The notes under the pieces were generated by a model. That model had not been told where the DNA came from and made no database searches. It was given only the letters and a program-made list of their open reading frames with translations. This document shows positions 1 through 13,186 of a DNA stretch of 64,000 bases, in pieces. Origin of the DNA: Augochlora pura (lineage: Eukaryota; Arthropoda; Insecta; Hymenoptera; Halictidae); the NCBI RefSeq assembly GCF_028453695.1, contig NC_135781.1:17359640-17423639 (forward strand), in the 5' to 3' direction. The translations under genes were made by a program, and so were the position numbers. The first letter of the stretch is position 1; every line of letters starts with the position of its first letter.

Positions 1-545
1 ATGCACGCAACATCGATGCGACAAGGGTGTTACGAGCCGAGGGCTAAGGCAGTCGTGCGTGACCAAGGATTCGTTAATTTGTTGAATTGGGGGTATAAGG
101 ATTAAACAATTTCGGACGAGCCGACGTCTGTTTCACCACCGAGACCCACAGGAAAGGTACTCGTAGATGAGCCGACATCTGCCTGCGAGCGGAATAAGGA
201 GGAGGTGAGATTAAAGAATTGCGGACGAGCCGTAAAAAAACCTATGTAGCGCCTAGTATCTAATGCAGGGGACTCTCTGTTTGTGGAAAATTTCTGGCAG
301 CGTTTAAAAAATGTTCGCGTGTTGCACGGAGACAGATTTTTTTAAGAAACGGTGGGTAAGGTCCGTACGTAACAAGGATGTGAAGCAAGGCGACACTCCA
401 ATAAACGAACCAAAACTTAACCGAATACACATTAATAACAAATGTGTATATAAATCCGACATCCTCTGAATAAAGCAGTCATTAACCGAACGGATTCAAA
501 CCAAATAACATCTCTTTATTTCGTAAACCTTCGCTCAAATCATAT
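1..545. mobile_element. Possible LTR-retroelement end (remnant)
   Basis: GC-richer than the DNA to its right and without a long ORF. The motif GGACGAGCCG occurs at about 113 and 223, with a related GATGAGCCG at about 167, each followed by a similar short stretch, so the region has weak internal repeats. Around 445-455 there is a TATATAAAT box, followed at about 469 by AATAAA and then a U5-like stretch, the order expected in an LTR. The left boundary is outside the window and no partner LTR is visible, so class and strand cannot be fixed. It could also be a promoter or UTR of an unseen gene. Confidence 0.3.
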
Positions 546-1985
546 ATTTCAAGTGCTGCATTAATTTGCCCTACGAAAATATTTAATGATTATAATTTTG
601 TCTAAATTCCTTTGATTCCACGGACTTTGAAATAATTGAAGACAATATCGTTATTTACTTTATTTACACCAAGATAGTTTGTTACGCTAACTGAATGTGC
701 TATAAGAAGAAAGTTTAAGGAGTATACATATGTTATTACTTGCGATCTAATATGGTCTCGTTACAAGGGCATCCCATCCAGACTTCTGTCGGAGCGTCTC
801 GCTCTCGTTCTACTTGATGAATTTCAGGCGTGCACTATAGTATCTGTGGCGCATTAGGACAACGACGTATCAATAAATTTCTACATTACGCATCATTGTT
901 TTATTTTTGCAATAGGGAAGCAACGACAAACTAATTTAGAAGAAGTATAAAAAATAATTAAACTCCCATACAATGAATGCAGCATAATAACAACATTTAT
1001 GAATAGAGAAGAGTAAGAAAAAAATATATACATACATTAAATCCTCACGCTTTATTTTAAAATCTTAGAATACATTTGTTGGAGTCTTATACTCTATAAT
1101 GCCAAAAAAAATTACAATTTGCAACATTTTCTGTACCGAGGATGATACCGATTTCCCAGATCTTAACGCGAGAGGGTTGCTGCTGTAAGAGGCGAAAGGG
1201 AGTCAGAATGAACTCGGTATTCGTTATGACTTCCTTTCTAACAACAACGATTATTAGCTAACGTATGCAATTAGTAACTAAGATGTTTGCTTGTATGCAT
1301 TACATAAATTACGCATCCCACGATGGATAAGATGTCATCATCTGAAACGATTCACTACGGTTAGACAGAATAAAAAAATGGTAACGGCCTGAAGTAGAGA
1401 ATCTAACATCAGTAGCATGGGGCGCTTGAAAAGTTGAAACGTGAAATATTTCAACGCAGTTATATCGCCGTGATGCTAATTGAACAAACAGAGATCTAAA
1501 AACAAGTGGACTTAAAAAATTATGATTATTATTATACTATACTACAAATAATTAATTTCAATGCTAATAATAATCGCTACTGATTATCAATAGTAACTAT
1601 GATATTCACAATGAATATGATGAAGTCTGCACGTGATATACCGACTGGACTCGAAGAACCAGCCTTACACATGATGTGCTACCTAACAAAGTAGTGTGTT
1701 TCACGTAAAGTGCCGCCGAGGTTATGTTTATTCAACACTCTTGAAAATACGAATGCTTTTCTTTGTAAACCTTCTACGCTCGCAAAGAATTAGCTTTTAG
1801 GAAAGTCATAGTCTGAGACTTGTGTCTTTAGCAGACAATAATCAAGGGCAAGTAATCGAAAAAAGGTCAGAAATAAAATAACTTGCCTACTTGCTTTTTT
1901 AGCTGGTCGATTCCAAACAGAATTCTAATCCGTGGCGACCCTGTACAGAGTTTTGCTATAAATCTGGGCATTTGCAAACCTTATC
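546..1985. other. AT-rich intergenic DNA, no gene seen
   Basis: No ORF above background, no splice-consistent exon chain and no RNA gene recognised on either strand. It separates the LTR-like end from the damaged TIR element to the right. Confidence 0.6.
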
Positions 1986-2261
1986 TATAACAGTGACAAA
2001 TTAAAAATATATATACATTATAATTTACATAATACTATATATATTAATAATATACATAATAATATACTTCATAATATACATAATAATATAAACAATAATT
2101 TTTGTCTTACATCCGTAGTATTAACCTGAAGATAGGGAATCTGGTAATCTAAAAAGGGTTATTTTTTTAAATCGTTTCTCAAAAGGGATTTGTTTCAATG
2201 AAAAATATACTGTACGGGGCTCGTGGTTAATCTTTCGATTATTCAAACACTGTGTGAAACT

Positions 2262-3062
2262 TGCACGACCTGTGCCGACCAACGGTAATATTTAACTAAC
2301 TCGAAGGACCACCTCCCCTAGCAGGAGGAAAGCAAATAGGACAAGTTTTGTATTAACAACTGTATTTCGATAACAATGGCCCAGTGCGCCACCAACAAAT
2401 TGGCGTATGGGGACTATAACAAACTTGAGCTATGTACAACCAGCACGTCACCAACAAATTGACGTGTAGGAACGAAGAACTATGTAACTATGTGTATCTA
2501 TCGAATAACTAACGAACTAACTATGAAGAGACGAGTACGCCACCAACAAATTGACGTACGTCTCCGACCGATTGTATGAGTAACTAGCCGAGGCCCGGAC
2601 TTCTACCCTTAATATAGTTCGCGGGCCTCCCTACCATCTTAGCTAGGGGGTGGGTACAGGGGAGAGTCGCCCAATCCGCAAGGTTTTGACAAGGAAACTA
2701 GACTTTCCCTCGGACAACGCTTGGGACCGAGGAGGGGGTGCCGCGGACGCTTCCAGAAGAGTCCCGTTCCGAGATGCGGGCCTCCGGAAGTCCCCAACAT
2801 GTGCGTTGCAGCTTGCTAAACCCGTGTCCAACTTTCGCGACTCTCCCAAGTCCCTTGCCGAGGCCCATAGATTTATGGCCGGTAATACTAGTAAAACACT
2901 TCCGATGAGCGATGCGCCTCGAGACCGGCCGAAAATACTATTTCCTGAAAGCGCGGATGACAGGCCCACACCGTAGCCAATTTCGACCGTCCCGAGCGCG
3001 CGGTCACCGCCATAAACCGTCGAGCGGGCCTCGACATATACTTTAACCAAATGTATAATCGT
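2262..3062. mobile_element. GC-rich insertion inside element copy A, unknown family
   Basis: This roughly 800-bp block interrupts sequence that is continuous in the related element: the flanks rejoin at AAAATTGAGAATATT (about 3079 here, about 54,686 there). It is far richer in G+C than its surroundings. Both strands are open for 300-420 nt between 2643 and 3068, but neither reading looks like a known protein, and long open frames are expected in GC-rich DNA. It contains three related hairpins at 2386-2558. A solo LTR or a captured segment are both possible; the edges are approximate and I found no clear target duplication. Confidence 0.4.
2386..2558. repeat. Three hairpins with a common loop
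   Basis: Three inverted repeats share the 9-nt loop CCAACAAAT: 2386-2406 (stem GCGCCA/TGGCGT), 2444-2466 (stem CACGTCA/TGACGTG, seven perfect pairs) and 2536-2558 (stem TACGCCA/TGACGTA, one mismatch). Outer stem bases differ between the three while pairing is mostly kept. Function unknown. Confidence 0.55.
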
Positions 3063-5639
3063 AACCACTATACTCGTAAAATTGAGAATATTACTAATAG
3101 GATATCGAAGTAGTAAGAAGTAAACGAAAGTAGGAGAGGAGCAGCAGTAAAGAAAGGTAATAGTAAGAAAGAAGCAGCAGCAGGAAGTATAGAAATTTCC
3201 ATAACCTAGACATCAGGTCTGATTTAAAATTCCAAACGAACATTTTAATTTCTATATTGGAAAGGTAAATTCGTGTTGAAATTGAAGATAAAATTTTGTT
3301 AAATAAAGAGAAAGTAAAGTATATTTAAATTCATATTTAAAGAAAATTAAAATTTTATTTTAGGAGAAAGTAGAGTAAATTTTAATTAAAATTGGAAAAT
3401 TTCTTTAAATTGGGAAAAGTCAATATCATGTTTAAAGAAAAGGAGCAGGATGACCATTGCTGACCACAAGAGTGGACCAAAGATCCATCGTGGGTCAGGG
3501 CACTTCTGGTACGAATCCTATTATGATCCGACTGTTTTCACTGGGAAGTACGCAGCAACTGACTAAACAATGATAGTCCGCTAAACAGGTAACCAAGAGT
3601 TACCCCCACCACTGACTTCGATCAACGTTCACCGCCATACTCGATGACATGGTTATTAAATCTTATTAAATCAAATTTCTTCCACTAATACATTTAATAC
3701 TTCTGATTTCTTAATATTTATAAACATTCTGTTTATTAGAAATATGGTTAAGCACCTCCTTAGTTATTTTACTATTTAATTTCTTAGTAAAAATAACTAT
3801 TGGAATCAGAAATGTGGCGTAATTTTTGAAACACGAATGTTTCGAGAAATTGTTGCAGCAAATAAGTTTCATTAATAAATTTATCACTTCTTGATATTTA
3901 ATGTTTATGAGAATTCTTTTTCTTAAGGATATTATTAAGCACTTCTGCGGCTTATTTCAAACACATGGAAATAATTAATAAAATCGCAGGTGTACAGTGA
4001 TTTTGAAACTATGAATGTGTCAAAGAATCGTTACATCGAAAATATTCTATTGATAAATTTATTGTTTCTAGTTGTTTAATGATTATAAGTTTCTTTTTCT
4101 AATGACACCTTCTACTACTCTTTTGTCTGATTCACTATCTAATGTTCAAACAAAATTAACTAACACAACTCGAGAAAAAAAGAAGTTTCTAAGCACAAAT
4201 ATTAGGTAATCCGTCTTTACGTGAATACATATTAGTAATATACCAAACATGTGCAAATGCTGAAAAATCCATGTTTTCCCTTACTTTAACCAAATTTTTA
4301 CAATTAAATCAAAAAGTACTTTAACGATTTACTCTCCATATTAATCGTCGATCTCAAATTAGCGGGCAATCGATACAAGAAGCCAATAGGGGATACCATT
4401 GCATTAGCGACAGTACCTCATGGGTGATATGGGACCGTCGCTTTAATACACCACAAATAGTTAGTACGGTACGCGTATGAGGCCCACCGAGTCGAAGGGG
4501 AACGAGACGTTGTGACGGGAATCGAGAGGTGTAGCTCTTGCAGCATTAGCTTGCGTACTGGTTAATTCCGAGCTCTATTTGAAAATAAAGCAAACTTTCA
4601 TAAAACTCGATTTTATACCGCTTAACCCTATCTTGCGCAGTAGATGTTTTCGCATTTCGCTACTAGTATTCCAATTCAAGAACTCTCGGTCAGTGACAGA
4701 GCTTGTCCATTTTCTTTGATATGATTGGCTGATGCCTGTGGATTGCCAATTGAATTATCCAATCACATTTGTAAACTCTCCCATATACCATTGAGACAGA
4801 TTACAAACAGAAAGTCTTAACCTAAACAGGCAGTCAAAAACGATAGATATGCATCGTCCAAATCGTTACGTTATTAGGTTGCTGTATACGAGATATTGGG
4901 TTTTTATAATCTGCAAATGTTCGTCTCCCTGCTTATTATTGCGCATTGCCAGCGTCATATTTTGCCAAAAAGAATTATTTGCGAATTCTATAGTACATCG
5001 CAAGAAACAATTTCAGAATTAAATGAATCAGAAAGTGTGACCTATTACCAATAGATCTTCAGATTTTTAAACATTTATACAACTTCTTTCACGGTATAAA
5101 CACTTCATTTGCAAAGATAGTATTCAAATCTCCATAGCCGTAGAAAATAGATATCTCTTAGACTAAGGTATGAAATTTACACTATTCACTTGCAAAATTC
5201 TTTCATTTTCTCTCGCTATATTCAGAACAATGCAATAATTAGCTGGTCATTATTATGCGCAACTTGTCGAAATATTGCCTACAAACGCATACATTAAAAA
5301 TATACTTCAATATGCATTCAGCAATGTTTACAGATTTCCTGGCAAATGTGGTCAAGAACCCTGCGAGGTAAGAAGTACAATCGAATATCGCACCACGTGT
5401 TTCATATGATTCACCAGGCGTACAGATGTGAAGAAGAGTGAGATCGCAAATATGGTAAAGTGAGACAAGCTACATTGGTGTTGGTATGGACTCGTTTCAC
5501 TATTTATCTTTGACTGTGTGGGCAGCACTGTTCAGTGTGAATTGTCAGCCAATCAAAACACAGCAATTCAGTGCATTTACTGAATTCAAGAATCTCGTTG
5601 CCCCGGATATGGTTTTCGAATTGAGAGATTAATGTACAT

Positions 5640-6232
5640 AGTTCTTTTATTTGACCTTTTTCTGTTTATTGCCATGAAAGTAATACACCACCGGAATGAA
5701 TTGCAAAAATATCTGACGAATTACAAATTGCATTAATGAAGTTGAAAATGCGTTTTTTGTGTGATAAATACTGTTTTAACTTATAATGGACAAGAAGTAT
5801 AAAGCTACTATATTTAACGAAATTAAACACAATTAAGAAAATACTTTTAATTTAGATGATATGTATTGGCAAACAATATTGTTCACCAATGAAATCTGTG
5901 TACAATCGATTGATTGTCCAATGAGCATATAGAAATGAGCTCTGGTGGTAAGTAAAAGTAGTAAACAAGTGTATGGTGCGAATCGAGCTATCGTCGACGT
6001 CGAAGCTGTCAAACATGGCGAGAATGTCGATCTCGAGTGCTGGTCAAAAATGTGAATAGAGGTGTCGGTTTGTAGTGAGATTCGTGAATCTCGGGTGTTC
6101 TCGTCGTCGGCAGAGGCCGGCGAGAGATGCGATCGAGAGTTAAACTGTCAGGCCGAAAGTGAATGTGCCGAGTGAACGGCCCCGGCAGTTTTGCGGCCGG
6201 GATTAATGTAAGGGCATGCCAATTCGGGAACT
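5640..6232 (+). promoter_or_regulatory. Abl: Abl promoter/5' leader with upstream AUGs
   Basis: G+C rises sharply from about 5970 up to the Abl start, as expected of a promoter and leader. Upstream of the main AUG at 6233 there are at least three other AUGs. 6015-6059 encodes a 14-residue peptide. 6127-6162 encodes an 11-residue peptide. The AUG at 6163 opens a frame that reads past and overlaps the main start out of frame. A GTAAGG at 6208 could act as a donor and remove part of the leader. The transcription start cannot be placed from sequence alone. Confidence 0.55.
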
Positions 6233-6496
6233 ATGGGTGCTCAACAGACTAAGGAGAGAATCGTTCCTGCCGGCTCTACCGCGCGACAGACGCGCAAACA
6301 GCCAAGAAACCTTAAGGAATCGCGGCTAGTTGGCTCCAATATATTTACTGAGCACAGCGGTAATTTCCTTTCCTTATTTTCATCCTACTCCTTCGCTTTT
6401 TATCTTCTATTTCCTTCTCGCTTCCGCCCATTTTTCTGTTCTCTTTCTCTCATACTTTCCTTCTCGCTCTGTTTCTTGCCTAGTCTTGTTCTTCCT

Positions 6497-6545
<49 letters not shown>

Positions 6546-9500
6546 TCCTTCTTTATATTCTTATATTTTGCTTATTCTTAAAATGGATATTAAATATAAA
6601 AAATTATCAATTATTTAAAGGTCATGATAAATCACACGAAAAAATTTTCAAGCTATAAATAAAGGCTTGGTTATGTAATTAATACACATATACGTCTACA
6701 TGTGTATGTATATGATATCCTGATTAAATTAATAATTGGTTGTTATCTTTTAATTGTTTGAGAAAAGTACACTAATTATGGATATACCTTAAATTGAAAA
6801 TTAATTTCTCATTGTATAGTTTACTTACTCCTTTTAGAAAATAATTTTTTTTATTCTTAATTGTTACTCCTATTTTTGATATAATTATGTTTTTAATCAA
6901 ATGCATATAAACTTTTTGCTGTACAATGCATAAATATCTATTACATCTGTGTTAATATTTTAATAAAGTATCATTTTATATATTATAATATAAAAATATA
7001 CATTATTGAATAGAATAATAAGAATTTGTATAATGTTGCACAGAAGCTCTTTTGCAAAGTAGACCGCTACCTCACATTCCGGCATTGCCAGATGGTGATC
7101 CTCCAAGCGGTTCCGGCATTCAGCCAATTTCACAGCAAGTAAATATACAACAACATACTGGTGTTCCTTCAACAGGGCTTTTAGAAGCTGCAAACAGGTT
7201 AACATTTATTATTATTATTTCTGAACTTGATTTTCTTATCATTTTATAGCATTTTATGAATCTACGGAATACATTTTATATGATTCTTTTAAATTCGTGT
7301 TCGATTATATAAATAAGATAACATTTTCTTTAAAAATGAAATCATAAAGAAAAATATAAATAAATTTAAAAATATTTGTTTTATAGGTGGACCAGTAAGG
7401 AAAATCTATTAGCTCAAGAAGAGGATGATCCACAATTGTTTGTTGCTCTCTATGATTTTCAAGCAGGAGGAGAAAATCAGCTTAGTCTTAAGAAAGGTAA
7501 TGGTTTATGATCCTTATTTATTTAATATAATTTTTTGGTATACAAAAATACATATATGTTACCCTAAAAAGGAAAATAATGTCTAAATTATACATTAAAT
7601 GTAGGAGAACAAGTTCGTATTTTGAGTTATAATAAGAGTGGTGAATGGTGTGAAGCTCATTCAAGTACTGGTCAAGTGGGTTGGGTTCCATCAAATTATG
7701 TTACCCCAGTAAATTCTCTGGAAAAGCATTCTTGGTACCATGGAAGAATATCCAGGAATGCTGCTGAGTATTTGTTGAGTTCTGGCATAAATGGTAGCTT
7801 CTTGGTTCGTGAATCAGAAAGTAGTCCAGGTCAACGTAGTATTTCTCTGCGATATGAAGGCCGAGTTTATCATTATAGGATTAATGAAGACAGTGAAGGA
7901 AAGGTATGGCACTTGTCAGTGTATGAATATATTTAAATTACATTTAAATATGATGTGAGGAACTATTATTATTTTTAGATGTTTGTCACCACTGAAAGCA
8001 AATTTAATACTCTAGCAGAACTTGTACATCATCATTCAATGCTCGCCGATGGTTTAATCACACAATTACTTTATCCTGCACCAAAGCACAATAAACCCAC
8101 TGTTTTCCCACTCAGTCCAGGTACGTTAAAAATTGTAAAAATTTCATATATTCTACAGAGTAAAAAGTTTAGGATTCTATTTCATGTTAATGTTATGCTA
8201 TATTACAGAACCGGATGAATGGGAAATCAACAGAACAGATATAGTCATGAGACATAAATTAGGAGGGGGACAATATGGGGATGTCTATGAAGCCGTTTGG
8301 AAGAGGTACAACATGACTGTTGCTGTAAAGACATTAAAGGTCAGTTTTATTTGTCCTTATTACTTTATATAAAATTTACTATCTTTTATTTTTGGAAAAA
8401 ATTTCTATGTACATTATAGGAGGATACAATGGCTTTAAAAGACTTCTTAGAAGAGGCTGCCATCATGAAGGAGATGAAGCACAGAAATTTAGTTCAGTTA
8501 ATAGGTGTATGTACTCGCGAGCCGCCTTTTTACATCATTACTGAATTTATGAGTAAGGGGAATCTATTAGACTATTTACGGAACGAAAGCAAGCATCAAA
8601 TTAATGCAGTGGTTCTGATGCATATGGCAACACAAATCGCTAGTGGAATGAGTTATTTAGAAAGCAGAAATTTTATTCACAGGTACAATAGAAAACACGT
8701 TCGGTTTATTAGGAGAAATATTTGAGAAATTGTATCACTCATCTTCTTCTGTATCTTCTTTTAAAAAATAAATTCACTTTAATATTATAATTTTTTAAAC
8801 AGAGATCTAGCTGCTCGAAACTGTCTAGTGGGTGAAAATCATCTAGTGAAGGTTGCAGACTTTGGCTTGGCTCGGTTGATGAGAGATGATACCTATACTG
8901 CTCATGCTGGAGCGAAATTCCCTATAAAATGGACTGCTCCAGAAGGATTAGCTTACAATAAATTCTCTACAAAGGTAATGTAACATATTCATTATGCTAA
9001 CACTTTGAAATATTGACCGTCAACAATCATATTATTCTAGTCTGATGTATGGGCATTTGGAATCTTGCTGTGGGAAATAGCAACTTATGGCATGTCTCCA
9101 TATCCTGGTGTTGATTTAACGGATGTGTATCATATGCTGGAAAAGGGATATAGAATGGAATGTCCCCCTGGATGTCCACCAAAAGTTTATGAATTAATGC
9201 GTCAGTGCTGGCAGTGGGCAGCTGCTGATCGACCAACGTTTAAAGAAATTCATCACTCTCTGGAAAACATGTTCCAAGAATCCAGTATTACCGAAGGTAA
9301 AACAACTTTTATTATATGTGCTAATACAAGAATTGTTGGATGGAAAGCAAAAACTGAATGGAAAAAGTGGTTCTCTATGATAATATAAATATGGATAATA
9401 TCTAATAATAATATATGGTCAATATCAATATAAAATGTTGAGTGAATTTGTATTATTATAGAAGTTGAAAAGCAGCTTCAAGGTGGAGGAGAAATACCCT

Positions 9501-12500
9501 TACTATCGTACAAGAAATCTCAAACTGGTAGTACTGGAAATATCCATGGACTTGTCCTTGTCTCTGAACCATTACCTTCTTCAGGTACACATGTAGGAAA
9601 TTTGTAGAATATTATTATTTTACAACTATAGTATACGGCCATGTATTTTTTTTCAAACAACTTTTAATTTCAATAGTAAATATAATAATTAATGTATTGA
9701 TCTGTTACAGAAACTACCAGTTCTATAACGAAACTGAGCACATTCACAGGTGGTTTGTCGAGTAAGAACAATAGCAGCATGGTACAGATGAGGCGTTCTA
9801 CAAATAAAAAAGGAAAGCAAGCTCCAGCACCACCTAAAAGAACCAGGTACAGTATTTATTTTTTATATATTTTTAATGCAATGGAAATTTCAATTAATTG
9901 AAGCACTGACAAATAATCACTCACGTTGATGTAACGATGAAATTGGGTAATAGCTTGCTGTCGTCGTGCAGTTCGTTCCGCGACTCTGCGTATCAAGAGC
10001 AAGATATTCAGAACACTGAATCGAACACCATGATTCTTGACGACGCCACGGATCTAAATGGTATTGATAAGATACTCGAAGGTATTTTCATTCTACTTTA
10101 ATCGAGCGTACTGATACGTGCACGTACTGCTTCAGTTTCCTACCGTAAGCTCTGATCTCAGCTTCATGCTCGATTTCTTCTGCATCTATATCTTTCTTCC
10201 TATACTCATACATATTGGATTCGAATCGAATAGTGAATTAGAGAAATCATAAAACTAAATTTTATTTAGGAATTCCTATTATTTATTTTCTTACTAATTT
10301 ACGTTAGTAAATCGATAAATATTTCCACGAAGATTGCTACAGTACTAATACAAAGAACGTATAATATTTATCAAAAAAGACTTATTTTTAGTTGTCATGA
10401 GACACTATTTACATTTCGTTATTCGAGCTTACGGAGCATGTTCGCTCTCAGCGAAAGGACTCTAAGCAAAAAGAGAATATGTACCGGTACGGTTTGTTGT
10501 TAAATGGGAACTCAGGTATTGCGAGAGATCTCGCAACGATGGCTCAAGGAACGATTGCTGCAGGAGGCTGCGAAATCGAGGAGGATGGAGAGGGTTCCCA
10601 GGGTACGGCGGAACCGAACTTCATATCTCAACCTTCAACGTCCCCGGAACCTATACCTGGATTATCTAGTTCTCAAAAACAACTCAAATCAAGACCTTAT
10701 CCATCAAAGGAGCCGTTACCACCGAAGGTAATATTTTTGAACGGAAAACTTTAAAGTTTCGCTTTGTTTATGTGATATATACATACATATTATGTCGTAG
10801 GTGGTACAAGTAGGAGCTTTAGAAGTACAGAACGTAAAACGAGCCATTAATCGTTACGGTACATTGCCGAAAGGTGCTAGAATCGGCGCATTTCTTGAGT
10901 CGATTCGTCAGAGCAGCATGCCGTCGAATCAAGAATCTACTTCGATAACTTCTGCAATGACACCTGGTTCGGTAGAGCAACATGATGCTTCCATTGACAG
11001 CTCTCAACACAGATCGCTTTCGCCTCGCCAAAGCAATTTGAGAAGTCAGCCTCAAATGACACGCAGCAATTCGTCAAGCGGTGTTGTCAATACTTATCAG
11101 CCTCCGAATTCTCCTCGTGGCCGGGTTGTAGCTGTAAGAAAGAACAATCAATCCGATGGTGTTGGTTTAAGAACTTTTCGAGTCTCGAGTAACTCCAACT
11201 TCCGTACTGCAAGTCCCTCGAGGTCTGTTCAACCGTCATTAGCCGATTTAGAATTTCCTCCTCCACCCGCTGATCTGCCACCTCCTCCGGACGAAGCTTT
11301 CTCTACCCCGGAACAGACTGATCTTCCACCTCCTGTTTCTTGTGCAGAAATTTCTCAAGTGAGAAGTTCTCCTCTCTCTATACGAAAAGCAAAGAGTACA
11401 GACTGGCGAACGAAAGAGGAAGACAACGAACAACAAGAAGATAGAAATGATGTTAGTAACGCAGAGCCCTCTGTTAAAGAAGCTAGTTCGAGATTCGGGG
11501 TTAATCTGAGACGTAGAGAAACTCAAGACAATACGCCTAGAACTTCCGATAATAAAAGGACGGGGTTTAAATCTAGAATAGAAACGGTTGAACCTGCTGC
11601 TCCACCGGATGAAGCGCCACCTCCTCCTCCACCTCCGCCACCACCGGTTTCTATGAATACACCCCCCGACAGTTTCGAACGTAAACCTGGCATGAAAGAG
11701 ATGTTAGAACTGAAATTGATAAATGAGATTAAACAAAGCGCAGAGACGAAGCATGGTGGGACTGCGAAAAAACCTGGAATCATGAGTAGTACCCCGTCTG
11801 CGCCCTTGGATCCAGCGTCGCAGTTACTTTCGGAACTCTGTGCTAGTTTTAATATGGATTCTGGTCAGAGGTAGTTAAAGTTAAAAGGTTTTGTTTTATA
11901 GTACATTTAATTACAGAGGTTTATTACTTTAAGCTTTCACTAATTAGGTATTATACACTTAAGTATTATTTGTAATAATATTATGTTCAAATTTAGATTT
12001 AATGTTACTTTATTTTTCATTATCACGCTAGACACGCCCAAAACGAATATGCTGTGTCAACTTTAAAAACCAATGAGACGCCACAAGATCAACAACAACA
12101 AACTCACAACATTTACAAGGACTCGTCAGTGTCGTCTCCAGTGACTGAGTCTATTCTATCCAGTGGAAACGTTGGATTTAAATTGAAAAGAGTGGATAAG
12201 CGGAACAATCCACAAAAAGAAGAGGCCTCTGATGGGCAAATCATTGATTTCAAGGCAAGACTGCGAAAAGTCGAAAACACAGAAAAAGAAAAATCTACAG
12301 AGGACAGAAACAATATTACCGAGCAGTCCTCAGAATCAGAAGAGCAACAAGATGACAAGCGTAGAAGTACTGGCAGTATTAGTAGTTTGAAAAAGCTTTG
12401 GGAAAACAAGGAATCATGTGATAGTCAGCCTCACAGTCCAAAGCTTAGTGTTCGAGGAGGCAGTGGTAAATCGGAGATACTTGACCAGACTGAAGATTCA

Positions 12501-13186
12501 CCGGAAGACCACAGCGGAGCCTCAACCCGCAGCCAGAGGTATGTGACCCTTGTTTTTCATTTAGTTTGGAAACTTATTGCTCAGTGAATAAACCTAAATC
12601 TAAACTTAAATTGATAGTATATGTATTTTCAAATAAATATTGTAAATGGTGTATTGAATTGATATTTGTTTATAGTTCTGGTAGCAAAAGCGATACTAGA
12701 TTATGGCCCCCACCTGAACCAGAGAAACCTGTCGTGCCAGCGAAACCACTAAAACCTCTCTGTTCTTCGGCGAAACATTTTTGCTCTTCAATATATGCAA
12801 CACCCAATTGTACGAAGTCTCAGCATACGGAAGATGATCTAAGTAAGCAGAACACAGATTCAAGAACTGCAAAACAGGCAGTATTGGAGCTGTCAACGTT
12901 GATCGAAAGTAGTGTACTAAATTTGAAAAGCAATTCGACGATAGTAATGACTAGTTGGCTTCAACTATCTGATAAGGTAGGGCTGTTGCACGGCATGTGC
13001 ACAAACCTTGCAGATAGCGGCATTGCTCCGCATGCTCGCTTTCAATTCCGCGAGCTTCTATCTAGATTAGAACTCCAGGCGCGACAGCTTCGAGCTGCAG
13101 GTACACGAAATGTTGCAGAGAATACGAGACTTCTCACCGACTTGCAAAACACGATAAAAGACGTGGTTAATGCTGTACAAAGATAA
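6233..13186 (+). CDS. Abl: Abl non-receptor tyrosine kinase (16 coding exons)
   Basis: Cytoplasmic tyrosine kinase that links receptors and adhesion to actin. Coding exons: 6233-6359, 7044-7197, 7387-7496, 7605-7903, 7979-8120, 8209-8339, 8420-8682, 8803-8974, 9041-9296, 9462-9584, 9711-9846, 9972-10081, 10516-10727, 10801-11870, 12032-12538 and 12676-13186. All junctions are GT-AG and in phase, giving 1440 residues. The N-terminus MGAQQTK fits N-myristoylation. SH3 (about 103-163) and SH2 (about 168-258) are followed by the kinase: LGGGQYGDVY loop at 295-304, catalytic K318, gatekeeper T362, HRDLAARN from 408 and DFG D428. A long low-complexity linker carries a ten-proline run (about 990-1000). 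The last roughly 110 residues match the Abl F-actin-binding domain. The (CT)n tract lies in intron 1. Family assignment is secure; the boundary of exon 13 is the least certain because that ORF is also open upstream. Confidence 0.95.
6500..6540. repeat. (CT)n microsatellite in Abl intron 1
   Basis: About 20 uninterrupted CT units in a pyrimidine-rich part of intron 1. It creates spurious Ser/Leu-rich ORFs. Confidence 0.95.

Larger units (their letters stand above)
1986..5634. mobile_element. Damaged copy (A) of the large TIR element
   Basis: Several blocks match the complete element at 52,671-57,044 in the same order and orientation. Examples are the AT-rich lead-in and TTTTTGTCTTAC at about 2100 (compare about 54,495); the purine-rich GCAGCAG block at about 3145-3190 (compare about 54,760-54,810); GGTAACCAAGAGTTACCCCC at about 3585 (compare about 55,235); and the terminal arm at about 5500-5634 (compare 56,925-57,044). 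The right end GAATTGAGAGATTAATG is followed by TA. I could not find the left terminal inverted repeat. A GC-rich block at about 2262-3062 is absent from the other copy and is listed separately. No transposase is encoded. Confidence 0.6.

Noticed and set aside
2643..3068. Opposed 141- and 108-codon ORFs in the GC-rich block
   Set aside because: Open on both strands because of composition; no recognisable domain.
6330..6658. ORFs running into the Abl first intron
   Set aside because: Their downstream halves are the (CT)n repeat read as Ser/Leu; the real exon ends at a GTAATT donor at 6360.
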